From NCBI GenBank assembly GCA_023405815.1, contig JAEXXM010000045.1:62001-126000 (forward strand): DNA of 64,000 nt, in the 5' to 3' direction. This document shows, one piece after another, positions 55,000 to 62,593 of the stretch. Position 1 is the stretch's first letter. The number at the start of each line of letters is the position of its first letter. Position numbers and translations under genes: made by a program. The DNA comes from Pseudomonadota bacterium. Lineage in GTDB: Bacteria; Pseudomonadota; Alphaproteobacteria; Rhizobiales; Hyphomicrobiaceae. The notes under the pieces were generated by a model that had not been told where the DNA came from, did not search any database, and saw nothing but the letters and a program-made list of their open reading frames with translations.

Positions 55000-55626
55000 C
55001 TAGCGCGTGCGGCCAGCGCGTGCGAGCGTCGATGCATCGTTTGCGTCTGCGTTCGACGCCGATCTCGCCCGTTTGCCTGCGAAATACGCCTGCGCCTGGG
55101 CCATGTCGGTAGACGCCATGGTCGAGACCGAGGTGGCGCGCAGCTCGCGCATTCCCTCGACGTCGATATCGCCGAGCTTGACGTGCTGTGCGTACTGCAT
55201 GGCGACGAGCCCGCGCCCGTCGGCGGCTCGGGCATACTTGAAGACGTTGAACTCCATCACGTCGCTCTCCGGGGCCCAGGTGAGGAAGTCGATGATCGCC
55301 TCGCCCGTTCTGTCGTCTACGACAATGGCGTAGTTCGCATCCTTGTTTGTCTCTTTCACCGCTTTGCCGACCGCCTGCACGGCCGCCAGAGGATCATCGC
55401 CCATCTCTGGATAGGCGTGGAACGCGAACAGCTTCGACCAGTCGTTGACCGTCTCGCCCGCGCGAGTGAACTCCGCGATTCCATTGCCGGGCTGCCCGTC
55501 GGGGAGCGTGGCCTGGTCCTCGTAGGCGAGCGTATAGCGCTCGTCGCCGAACTCGATCGTCGGAGCGTCGGCAGCAAGCGCTCCCGAGAAGGAGGCGATG
55601 AGAGCGGCAAGGGGCAAGAGGCGCAT
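55000..55626 (-). CDS. Secreted hypothetical protein
   Basis: 208 residues with a signal peptide (LPLAALIASFSGALA) and a mature start near residue 20. The mature part is predicted alpha/beta with a basic, low-complexity C-terminal tail after residue 180. The ribosome site GAGGG is 7 nt upstream of 55626. It follows the 70-residue gene by 10 nt. Family not recognised. Confidence 0.7.
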   Translation of the reverse strand: MRLLPLAALIASFSGALAADAPTIEFGDERYTLAYEDQATLPDGQPGNGIAEFTRAGETVNDWSKLFAFHAYPEMGDDPLAAVQAVGKAVKETNKDANYAIVVDDRTGEAIIDFLTWAPESDVMEFNVFKYARAADGRGLVAMQYAQHVKLGDIDVEGMRELRATSVSTMASTDMAQAQAYFAGKRARSASNADANDASTLARAGRTR

Positions 55627-55636
55627 GGGACGACCC

Positions 55637-55849
55637 TCAGAAGCGAGACGATGTGGCGATGCAGGTGAGTTGATGTGCGCCAACGACACGGTCGAACGGC
55701 TCGTCCTCGCGGCGGATCTTGTAGAGGGTGGCGCCGTCGCCGAGCGTCAGGAGCTGCTCGATGCGATAGGAGGCCTCGGGGGCCATCTGCCCCACCTCGA
55801 GCCCCGTGATCTGCACGAACGAACCGATTTCGAGCTCGCGCTGCGCCAT
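55637..55849 (-). CDS. Small conserved-looking cytoplasmic protein
   Basis: About 70 residues, beta-rich (SFVQITGLEVG, YRIEQLLTLGDGATLYKIR), reminiscent of small SH3-like or barrel modules. Start at 55849 has GAGG 7 nt upstream. Co-directional with the secreted protein. Function unknown. Confidence 0.6.
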   Translation of the reverse strand: MAQRELEIGSFVQITGLEVGQMAPEASYRIEQLLTLGDGATLYKIRREDEPFDRVVGAHQLTCIATSSRF

Positions 55850-56077
55850 GCCCACACCTCACCCTTGTGGGGCAACGCCCCGCTGAGGCACAGCCTATGG
55901 TCGGAAGCTAAAAGGCCTCTTTGGATGATCGGAAAAAATGGATCGAATCCATACTGGAATTGCATTTCCGCGCAGCCTATGCGCCACGCTAAGAATTTTT
56001 CATGGGATGATGAACCTTTGAATACGGCCCATCGTTATTCGGCAACCGCCCGCTGACCCTCGCCCACGGAGGCACCC

Positions 56078-57385
56078 GTGCTCTCTACTCTCCATGCCGA
56101 TCAGCAGCCCCTCTCCAAGACTCAATCGTCCATCGTCGATCTGCAAAATCGCCTCCTATCGAGCCGCGAGCTGTCCCTTGCTCTCGCGGCGCCGCTATCG
56201 GACGAGGATCAGGTGGTGCAGCCGATGGACGACGCCAGTCCGACGAAATGGCACCTCGCGCATACGACCTGGTTCTATGAATCCTTCATTTTGAAGCCGG
56301 CGCTGCCCGACTACCGCGAGTTCTCGGCCGACTTCGAATACTGCTTCAATTCCTATTACGAGAGCAAAGGCGATCGCCAGCCGCGCGCACGCCGCGGATT
56401 GCTGACACGTCCGTCCGTTGCCGAGGTTCGCGAGTACCGCGCGCACGTCGACGCAGCGCTCACGCGATTGTTCGCCGAAGGGTTTGTCGGAGGCCTTGAT
56501 CCACTCGCCGCGCTTGTCGAGCTCGGCATCAACCACGAGCAGCAGCATCAGGAGCTGTTGCTCACCGACATCCTGAGCCTCTTTGCTGCCCAGCCGTTGC
56601 GCCCGGCCTATCGCGAGTCCGAGCGGAAACCGGGTGCAACGTCTGACGTGATCGACCTGGAGTTCCTGCCGTTTGCCGGCGGCATCCACGCCATAGGCCA
56701 TGACGGCCTCGGCTTCTCCTATGACAATGAGGGGCCCCGGCACGAGGCGCTGCTTTATCCCTATCGTCTCGCCAATCGCTGCGTCACCAACGGCGAATGG
56801 CTCACCTTCATGGAGGCCGGCGGCTACGGCGAGCCGCTGCTGTGGCTCGCCGACGGCTGGGCCACGATAAAGGCGAACGGCTGGAATGCGCCGCTCTACT
56901 GGGAGCAAAAGGGCGGCGTCTGGCATCAGATGACGCTCGAGGGCCTGCTGCCGATCGACACCTCAGCGCCCGTCACCCACATCAGCTATTACGAGGCGAA
57001 CGCCTTCGCCACCTGGTCCGGGAAGCGCCTGCCGACCGAGTTCGAGTGGGAGGCTGCGACGGCCGGATACCCCCTCGCCGGCAACGATCTGGCGACCGGC
57101 GCACTGCGTCCTCGGGTAGCGAGCGGCCCCCGGGGAAGACTCGCGCAGCTCTTCGGCGACGTGTGGGAGTGGACCTCGAGCGCCTACCTGCCGTACCCGG
57201 GCTATCACCCCGCGCCCGGTGCCGTCGGTGAATACAACGGCAAGTTCATGGTTAGCCAGAACGTGCTGCGCGGCGGCTCGTGCGCGACCGCGCCGGGGCA
57301 CATCCGCGCCAGCTACCGCAACTTCTTCTATCCCCATCAGCGCTGGCAGTTCACCGGGCTGCGGCTAGCCGAGGACGCAGCATGA
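56078..57385 (+). CDS. egtB: EgtB, ergothioneine sulfoxide-forming iron oxygenase
   Basis: 435 residues. The N-terminal DinB-like part has WHLAHTTWFYESF and NHEQQHQELLLTD, which supply the iron-binding His triad. The C-terminal FGE-sulfatase domain ends GGSCATAPGHIRASYRNFF. EgtB joins hercynine to a thiol (Cys or gamma-glutamyl-Cys) with O2. GTG start with GGAGG. It overlaps egtD by 4 nt. Confidence 0.95.
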   Translation: MLSTLHADQQPLSKTQSSIVDLQNRLLSSRELSLALAAPLSDEDQVVQPMDDASPTKWHLAHTTWFYESFILKPALPDYREFSADFEYCFNSYYESKGDRQPRARRGLLTRPSVAEVREYRAHVDAALTRLFAEGFVGGLDPLAALVELGINHEQQHQELLLTDILSLFAAQPLRPAYRESERKPGATSDVIDLEFLPFAGGIHAIGHDGLGFSYDNEGPRHEALLYPYRLANRCVTNGEWLTFMEAGGYGEPLLWLADGWATIKANGWNAPLYWEQKGGVWHQMTLEGLLPIDTSAPVTHISYYEANAFATWSGKRLPTEFEWEAATAGYPLAGNDLATGALRPRVASGPRGRLAQLFGDVWEWTSSAYLPYPGYHPAPGAVGEYNGKFMVSQNVLRGGSCATAPGHIRASYRNFFYPHQRWQFTGLRLAEDAA

Positions 57386-58392
57386 ATCTCGATGACGATA
57401 GCAATCTCGCCCTGGCCGACACGAGCTTTGGCGAGCGGGCCGAAACGCGCGCCATGGATGCCGCAATCGCCGAGAGCGAGTTCGCGTCGGCTCTGATCGA
57501 TGGCCTTTCCGCGCGCAGCAAGTCCATCCCCTGTCGCTTCTTCTACGATGCGGAAGGAAGCCGTCTCTTCGAGCGCATTACGGAGCTGCCCGAGTACTAC
57601 CCGACGCGCACGGAGACCGGAATTCTGCGCGATCACGCCCATGACCTCGCGCGCCTCGCTCCCCCTGGAGCCGTTCTGATCGAGTTCGGCTCCGGCTCGA
57701 GCACCAAGACCGAGCTGCTGCTCGCCGGGATGAAATGCCTCTACGCCTACGTTCCGATCGACATCAGCGCCGCCGCGCTCGATGAGGCATGCGCACGCAT
57801 CGAGCAGCGCTTCCCCTCGCTGAGCGTCATGCCCGTGGTCGGCGATTTCTCGCGGCCTCTGCCACTGCCCGACGAGCTGGGCGGCAGGCCGCGCATCGGC
57901 TTCTTCCCCGGATCGACCATCGGCAACCTGACTGAGGAGGAAGCCGTGGCGCTGCTCGCCAGCATGCGCGAGATCCTCGGCGATGATGGCAGCCTCGTCA
58001 TCGGCGCCGACCTCAAGAAGGATGTGCGCCGCCTGATTGCCGCCTACGACGACGCGCAGGGCGTCACGGCCGCATTCAACCTCAACCTGCTCGGCCGCGC
58101 CAACCGCGATTTGGGCGCCGACTTCGACCTCGACGCCTTCCACCACCTCGCCACCTACGACGTGCGCCACGGCCGCATCGACATGCACCTCGTCAGCCGC
58201 GTCGCCCAGGTCGTCACGCTGCTCGGACGCCGCTTCCGCTTCGCCGCCGGCGAGCGCATCCACACCGAGCATTCCCACAAGTACGACATCGAGGGCTTTC
58301 GCGGCCTCGTTCAGCGCGCCGGCTGGCAGCCACAGGCGTGCTGGACCGACGCCGAGCACCTGTTCAGCGTGCACGTTCTCGCGGCCGGATAG
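57382..58392 (+). CDS. egtD: EgtD, L-histidine N-alpha-methyltransferase
   Basis: 336 residues. It makes hercynine (trimethyl-histidine) from His and SAM. FYDAEGSRLFERITELPEYY is the family signature near residue 58; SAM-binding glycine motif LIEFGSGSSTKTELLL near residue 97; FFPGSTIGNL near 175. The pair egtB-egtD is the minimal set for ergothioneine; egtA, egtC and egtE are not adjacent. Confidence 0.96.
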   Translation: MNLDDDSNLALADTSFGERAETRAMDAAIAESEFASALIDGLSARSKSIPCRFFYDAEGSRLFERITELPEYYPTRTETGILRDHAHDLARLAPPGAVLIEFGSGSSTKTELLLAGMKCLYAYVPIDISAAALDEACARIEQRFPSLSVMPVVGDFSRPLPLPDELGGRPRIGFFPGSTIGNLTEEEAVALLASMREILGDDGSLVIGADLKKDVRRLIAAYDDAQGVTAAFNLNLLGRANRDLGADFDLDAFHHLATYDVRHGRIDMHLVSRVAQVVTLLGRRFRFAAGERIHTEHSHKYDIEGFRGLVQRAGWQPQACWTDAEHLFSVHVLAAG

Positions 58393-58425
58393 CCCTTGGG
58401 GCACGAATTGCGCTAAAAGCGCGCC

Positions 58426-59070
58426 ATGACATGGCACAAGGACGGCCCGCCCGGATCGCGGCGCGGCTACCATCACGGCAATCTGCGCGAGGCCCTCGTC
58501 GCCGCTGCGCTCGAGCTCATCTCCAAGAAGGGGCCGGCGGGCTTCACCTTTGCCGACGCGGCGCGCGCGGCAGGCGTCAGCCCTGCCGCACCCTATCGCC
58601 ACTTCCGCGACCGCGACGCGCTCATGGCCGACATTGCGCGCCGCGGCTTCGACGCCTTCGCCGAGGCGCTGTCGCGCGCTTGGGACAACGGCCGCCCGAC
58701 GCCGCGTGCCGCGTTCGAGCGCGTCGGCCGCGCCTATCTCGACTTCGCGGCCAAGGAGCCCGCGCAGTTCTCCGCCATGTTCGAGAGCGGTGTGCCGCTG
58801 AACGACTATCCCGAGGTGCGCGAGGCCGGTGATCGCGCTTTCAACGTGCTGCGGCAGGCATGCGAGGCGCTCGCCGCGACGATGCCAAAGGAGAAGCGTC
58901 CGCCATCTTTGATGATGGCGCTGCACATCTGGTCGCTCAGCCACGGCATCGCAACGCTGTTCGGCAGAGGCGATGCTGCGCGGCGCCCGATACCGATGTC
59001 GCCCGAAGATCTGCTCGAAGCCGCGGTGCTCATTTATCTCGACGGCCTCGGCGTGCCTGCCGACAAGTGA
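58426..59070 (+). CDS. TetR-family regulator
   Basis: 214 residues: N-terminal TetR helix-turn-helix (ELISKKGPAGFTFADAARAA, about 29-48, then GVSPAAPYRHFRDRDALM) and a C-terminal ligand domain typical of the WHG (TetR_C_13-like) group. Lies 33 nt after egtD on the same strand; it may control or share transcription with egtBD, but nothing in the sequence proves this. Confidence 0.88.
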   Translation: MTWHKDGPPGSRRGYHHGNLREALVAAALELISKKGPAGFTFADAARAAGVSPAAPYRHFRDRDALMADIARRGFDAFAEALSRAWDNGRPTPRAAFERVGRAYLDFAAKEPAQFSAMFESGVPLNDYPEVREAGDRAFNVLRQACEALAATMPKEKRPPSLMMALHIWSLSHGIATLFGRGDAARRPIPMSPEDLLEAAVLIYLDGLGVPADK

Positions 59071-59166
59071 TTGCATCGAGCATCGCTGCTTGATCGAGAA
59101 GCGTGCGATCTGAGCAAAAGCGATGTATAGCAGTCACATTCAAGCGACATCAGATGGATTGAAGAC

Positions 59167-59376
59167 ATGGCAGCGAACGAGAAGACGTCGGCGGCGGTTG
59201 CGAAGATTGCCTCGAAGGCAATGAAGGCTCCGGCCTCGCTCACCAACGCCGAGATCAAGAAGCTTGCGGCGTCCGCTCTGACGCAAGCTGCTGACAAGCC
59301 GGCCAAGAAGAAGAAGGTGAAGCGCAAGGTCGCCGCCAAGAAGGTGAAGCGCAAGGCCGTGAAGAAGAGGCGCTGA
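59167..59376 (+). CDS. Lysine-rich histone H1-like protein
   Basis: 69 residues. Residues 1-42 are Ala-rich helix; residues 43-69 are almost all Lys/Arg/Val/Ala (KKKKVKRKVAAKKVKRKAVK). This matches short histone-H1-like nucleoid proteins of some bacteria. Non-specific DNA or RNA binding is expected. A GGCGGCAC hairpin (59386-59408) follows. Confidence 0.75.
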   Translation: MAANEKTSAAVAKIASKAMKAPASLTNAEIKKLAASALTQAADKPAKKKKVKRKVAAKKVKRKAVKKRR

Positions 59377-59385
59377 CGTACTTCG

Positions 59386-59408
59386 GGCGGCACGCTTGTC
59401 GTGCCGCC
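59386..59408 (+). terminator. Hairpin after histone-like gene
   Basis: Inverted repeat GGCGGCAC (59386-59393) with GTGCCGCC (59401-59408) and a 7-nt loop, just after the histone-like stop. There is no T-run; termination is plausible but not proven. Confidence 0.4.
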
Positions 59409-59436
59409 GCTCCCCTCATCAAGCGCCAGAAGTCCC

Positions 59437-59772
59437 TCAGGCTCTTTCCAGGTCACTCAGAACCTGCAGCAGGCCTTCGATGCTGCCTGTCTGGGCGTAA
59501 TGCTGAGCTTGGAGGACGAGACGAAGTTTCTTTGCCAGCAGCGCTAGTTGCCGATGGTGGTTTTCCGTTCTCTTCCCGGCCGTCGCAACTTCGATGCTTT
59601 CCGCCTCAGCCATCACCTTTCGCACTTCGGCGAGCGTCTTGTCGTTCTGGATACCGACTTTCTTTAGGTACTCCTTGACGGCTTTGAGGCCTTCGGCTGC
59701 GATGGCCTTAGCGCTAGGACAACCTACTAATCCTCGGAACCCCCGCGGGTAAGAGAAGAAAAAACAAGAGTC
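59437..59772 (-). pseudogene. 3' remnant of the ORF6N gene beyond an in-frame stop
   Basis: The reading frame of the ORF6N gene continues past its TAA (59773-59775) to a TGA at 59437. The distal part (AAEGLKAVKEYLKKVG, then ALLAKKLRLVLQAQHYAQTG and LLQVLSDLER) reads like a typical charged helical ORF6N C-terminus. The proximal 30 codons are atypical and contain the stop, suggesting an insertion of about 100 bp. The only internal start is a GTG at 59625, so a separate product is doubtful. Confidence 0.6.
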
Positions 59773-60351
59773 TTAGATTCTGGATTGGTTTAAGTGCAGA
59801 TGGGTGCACTCGTCGCGAACCGTAATCTCATTTTCAGAGTCGACCATCGCATCCAGAACGTGCCCCAGTGTCGTGTTGATCTTTGTCATCAGCTCGCTTT
59901 GAAAGCTTAGCGGCAACGCAAGTTGTTTGCTGCGTGGATTGGATGCGAGCTGACGTTCCCGCTCAATCTGAGCATGGCGCGCATCGACAAACACCTTAAC
60001 AATATAGCGCGTCGCTTGAATGGCTCGCGGGGATCGGAGCACAGTCGCCGCCATGACGACGCCATGCTCCGTGAATGCGCGCGGCAGATGTCTGGCGCCA
60101 CCCCAGCTTTCGCTTGAGGTCGCGTTTTGCGACCTCAAGATTTCGGCCTCTTCTTTTGTCAGGCGAAATGCAAAGTCATCGCCAAACTTCTCTGCATTCC
60201 GGGTGACCTGTTCGTTGAGGCGCTTAGTCTCGATGCCGAAGATTTTTGCCACATCGTGATCGAGGACCACGCGATCGCCCCTGACCTCGTAAACCTCGAG
60301 GTTGTCAGGTCGCGGAACCACAACCTCGCTAGGGGGATATTGCTTAGCCAT
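59773..60351 (-). CDS. ORF6N/KilA-N-like DNA-binding protein, probably truncated
   Basis: 192 residues. The N-terminal ORF6N domain: VLDHDVAKIFGIETKRLNEQ, FAFRLTKEEAEILRSQNATS and LPRAFTEHGVVMAATVLRSP. Such domains occur in phage antirepressors and free-standing bacterial proteins. Start 60351 (MAKQYPP) lies 8 nt from a 33-bp palindrome. The protein ends early in sequence that does not fit the family (after VRDE), followed by an in-frame remnant. Confidence 0.8.
   Translation of the reverse strand: MAKQYPPSEVVVPRPDNLEVYEVRGDRVVLDHDVAKIFGIETKRLNEQVTRNAEKFGDDFAFRLTKEEAEILRSQNATSSESWGGARHLPRAFTEHGVVMAATVLRSPRAIQATRYIVKVFVDARHAQIERERQLASNPRSKQLALPLSFQSELMTKINTTLGHVLDAMVDSENEITVRDECTHLHLNQSRI
60113..60139. 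repeat. Palindrome inside the ORF6N gene
   Basis: 11-bp arms CTTGAGGTCGC (60113-60123) and complement (60129-60139) around GTTTT. On the coding strand it spells the conserved Leu-Arg-Ser-Gln-Asn-Ala-Thr-Ser motif of ORF6N. It equals the upstream palindrome except in the five central bases. Confidence 0.85.
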
Positions 60352-60358
60352 GGGCCAA

Positions 60359-60391
60359 AATCTTGAGGTCGCAAATTGCGACCTCAAGATT
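60359..60391. promoter_or_regulatory. 33-bp palindrome upstream of ORF6N gene
   Basis: Perfect 16-bp arms AATCTTGAGGTCGCAA and complement around one base, starting 8 nt upstream of the ATG at 60351. Could be an operator or an mRNA hairpin masking the ribosome site. Read in the ORF6N frame it spells Ile-Leu-Arg-Ser-Gln-Phe-Ala-Thr-Ser, a near copy of the gene's own internal motif. Confidence 0.75.
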
Positions 60392-60539
60392 GGCTCGGGA
60401 TTAACCAAAAGGCGAGTCCCGCCCCTCGGTCAAAGCAAGGACAGGCCCTGTCCGATTTTTCCGAAGCCGCCCCTTGACGAGCGCCCGGCCCCCTGCCAAC
60501 TATGTAAATGTGATAAACATTCACATGGAGTGATCTGCG

Positions 60540-60962
60540 ATGACTGGGGTTGTGGCGACGCTCGACGACTACGGCAAGCCTGCCTGGATTGCCGTTATGG
60601 TCGCCGGCTTCATCCTCTTCTGGCCCGTGGGCCTCGCCATTCTCGCCTATTTGCTATGGAGCGGACGCATGGGATGTGGTGGACGTTACGGTGACATGAG
60701 CCGCTGGCAGCAGCGCATGGCGGACCGGTGGGACCGCAACAGGGAGCGCTGGGGTCGCGAATTCCGCGGCTTCGCCTCGAGCGGCAACGTCGCGTTCGAC
60801 GAGTACCGCGAGGACACCATCCGCCGCCTCGAGGAGGAGCAGCGCGAGTTCCGCGAGTTCCTCGAGCGCCTACGCAAGGCAAAGGACAAGGAGGAGTTCG
60901 ACCAGTTCATGGCCGAGCGGCGCACCCGTCCTGCCACTGGCGCTGAAGGCGCGACCACCTAA
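60540..60962 (+). CDS. DUF2852 membrane protein, copy 1
   Basis: 140 residues. Membrane helix at about 16-42 (AVMVAGFILFWPVGLAILAYLLW), then a soluble helical part ending in the DUF2852 signature (AFDEYREDTIRRLEEEQREF, EFLERLRKAKDKEEFDQFM). Function unknown; common in Hyphomicrobiales. ATG preceded by GGAGTGA. A paralogue follows at 61030. Confidence 0.87.
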   Translation: MTGVVATLDDYGKPAWIAVMVAGFILFWPVGLAILAYLLWSGRMGCGGRYGDMSRWQQRMADRWDRNRERWGREFRGFASSGNVAFDEYREDTIRRLEEEQREFREFLERLRKAKDKEEFDQFMAERRTRPATGAEGATT

Positions 60963-60979
60963 ATAAGCATGGAAGTATC

Positions 60980-61004
60980 CGCCAGGGCGATCATCGCCCT
61001 GGCG
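60980..61004 (+). terminator. Hairpin after DUF2852 copy 1
   Basis: Perfect 12-bp arms CGCCAGGGCGAT and complement around a single base (60980-61004), 18 nt after the stop. There is no T-run. May terminate, attenuate or protect transcript ends. Confidence 0.5.
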
Positions 61005-61029
61005 TCACTGCGTCAACTCTCATCGGAGC

Positions 61030-61422
61030 TTGAAAGAATTGGCCCTGGTGACTCTCGGCTTCCTCGCCTTCCTCCTCGTCACGCTGTTCTGGGTGGCGTG
61101 GGCGGTGATCTGGCTGGTCGTGGCGCTGTTCTGGCTCGCGTGGCCGTTGACGCTGCTGATCCTTGCAGCCATCGCCTGGCGCGCACAGGCTCGATACTGG
61201 CGGCAGGAGCCGTCGGCCCGTGCGCCGAGCGAGCACGCACCCGTTGGAAACAGGGCCTTCGACGAGTATCGCGACGAGACGCTGCAGCGCGTCGACGAGG
61301 AGCGCCACCAGTTCGGCGAGTTTCTCGATCGGCTACGCTCCTCGAAGGACAAGGCAGCCTTCGACCGCTTCATGGCCGAGCGCCGCTCACGGCCCTCGGA
61401 CGGCGCCCAGCTTATTGCCTGA
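61030..61422 (+). CDS. DUF2852 membrane protein, copy 2
   Basis: 130 residues, paralogue of the 60540-60962 gene. One or two membrane helices (about 4-50) and the signature AFDEYRDETLQRVDEERHQF, EFLDRLRSSKDKAAFDRFM. The exact start is uncertain (TTG at 61030, TTG at 61039 or GTG at 61048). The N-terminal halves of the two copies have diverged while the C-terminal halves match closely. Confidence 0.8.
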   Translation: MKELALVTLGFLAFLLVTLFWVAWAVIWLVVALFWLAWPLTLLILAAIAWRAQARYWRQEPSARAPSEHAPVGNRAFDEYRDETLQRVDEERHQFGEFLDRLRSSKDKAAFDRFMAERRSRPSDGAQLIA

Positions 61423-61438
61423 GCGGATCAGGCGCAGA

Positions 61439-61467
61439 AGCCAGGGCAGCTGCCCTGGCTCTTTTTT
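61439..61467 (+). terminator. Rho-independent terminator after DUF2852 copy 2
   Basis: A 22-bp perfect palindrome (61439-61460, arms AGCCAGGGCAG) followed by C and six T (61462-61467). Standard intrinsic terminator, 17 nt after the stop. The CCAGGGC core is shared with the hairpin after copy 1. Confidence 0.85.
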
Positions 61468-61483
61468 CGAAGCTCTTCCCACT

Positions 61484-61580
61484 GTCATCCTCGGGCTTGT
61501 CCCGAGGACCCATCCATCAGCTTGCACCAACCGGTGGAGTCTGTTCCGCGCTAGATCCTCGGCATAAAGCCGAGGATGAC
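61484..61580. repeat. Palindromic intergenic repeat, GTCATCC ends, copy 2
   Basis: 97-bp element with perfect 11-bp ends GTCATCCTCGG (61484-61494) and complement (61570-61580). Left hairpin TCGGGCTTGTCCCGA and right hairpin CTCGGCATAAAGCCGAG repeat the theme of the element at 37093-37182. Lies in a convergent gap. Confidence 0.8.
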
Positions 61581-61599
61581 AGCTGTGGTCATTGAGACT

Positions 61600-62445
61600 T
61601 CAGCGGATCGTCTTGTCGAAGTTGAGCGCCGTCGACAGCCCCTTCACCGTGTCGAGGCCCTTGACGCCGAGCAGCGTCGCGCCGTCGACATCAGCCCCTG
61701 TGAGGTTCGCGTCGGTGAGGTCTGCACCCGTGAAATCCGCACGCGACAGGTCGGTGTCGGAAAGATTGGCACCCTTCAAGTCGGCGCCGTTGAAGCGGGC
61801 GAACGTCATCACCGCGTGCTCGAAGTTGGCCCCGCGCAGGATGGCCTTGGTGAAGTCGCACGACTTCAGCATGTTCTTCGCGAGCGTGGTGATCGTGCCC
61901 TGTCCCGGACGCGCCTCGCGCGGCGTGAAGTTGGCGTCGGTCAGGTCCGCGCCGTGGAAGTCCGCGCCCGACATGTTCGCCATGACGCGTATCCCGGTGA
62001 GATTGGCGCCGGCAAAGCGCGGCGCGTCCGCGATGTTCTCGGTGAGGTCTGTGTAGACCGTTGGCCGCAGGATGCTCGCGCCCGAAAGGTTGGCGCCGGA
62101 GAAGTCGGCGCGGATCAGCGTCGCGCGGTCGAGACGCGTCCCGGACATATCGGTTCCGCGCAGGTTGGCGCCGGTGAAGTCGGCACCATAGAGGTTCGAT
62201 TTGGCGAGCTTGGCGCCTTTGAAGTTCAGCCCCGAGAGGTCGAGGTAGGTGAGATCGTGATTGGAGTAGTCGGGCGTCTCGCCGGGCTTGGCCTTGAACA
62301 GCGCCGCCGCGATGTCGCGCACCGCGAAGTCTGCCGAGGGGTGCACCGGCTCGGTCTCTTCGGCCGCGGCCCCGAGCCCCAGCGTGAGCAATACCGCCAG
62401 TGCCAGTCCGCGCTTGATCTGATGAGCCGCGTTGTTCGTTAGCAT
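61600..62445 (-). CDS. Secreted pentapeptide-repeat protein
   Basis: About 281 residues. A signal peptide (LALAVLLTLGLGAAA) and then pentapeptide repeats A(D/N)LxG over about 60-265 (YLDLSGLNFKGAKLAKSNLY and many more), which form a quadrilateral beta helix. Two breaks in the repeat register (about 130-145, 180-190). Likely periplasmic; function unknown. Start 62445 is chosen for the signal peptide; GTG at 62481 is an alternative. Confidence 0.85.
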   Translation of the reverse strand: MLTNNAAHQIKRGLALAVLLTLGLGAAAEETEPVHPSADFAVRDIAAALFKAKPGETPDYSNHDLTYLDLSGLNFKGAKLAKSNLYGADFTGANLRGTDMSGTRLDRATLIRADFSGANLSGASILRPTVYTDLTENIADAPRFAGANLTGIRVMANMSGADFHGADLTDANFTPREARPGQGTITTLAKNMLKSCDFTKAILRGANFEHAVMTFARFNGADLKGANLSDTDLSRADFTGADLTDANLTGADVDGATLLGVKGLDTVKGLSTALNFDKTIR

Positions 62446-62593
62446 TCTGTTATCCGTCGCCTTCGTGATGGGCGCTGACACATATCAAGGGCTGATGCCC
62501 CCGCCGTGGCAAGGGGTTTGGGCGCACGAATTGGCCGAAAGTCGGGGGCGCAGCCTCGCAGCAACAATATACGTGCAGACCATAACCGCCGTT

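Noticed and set aside
60302..60694. 130-codon + strand frame spanning the ORF6N leader
   Set aside because: It reads through the palindrome and into the DUF2852 gene out of frame; no ribosome site.
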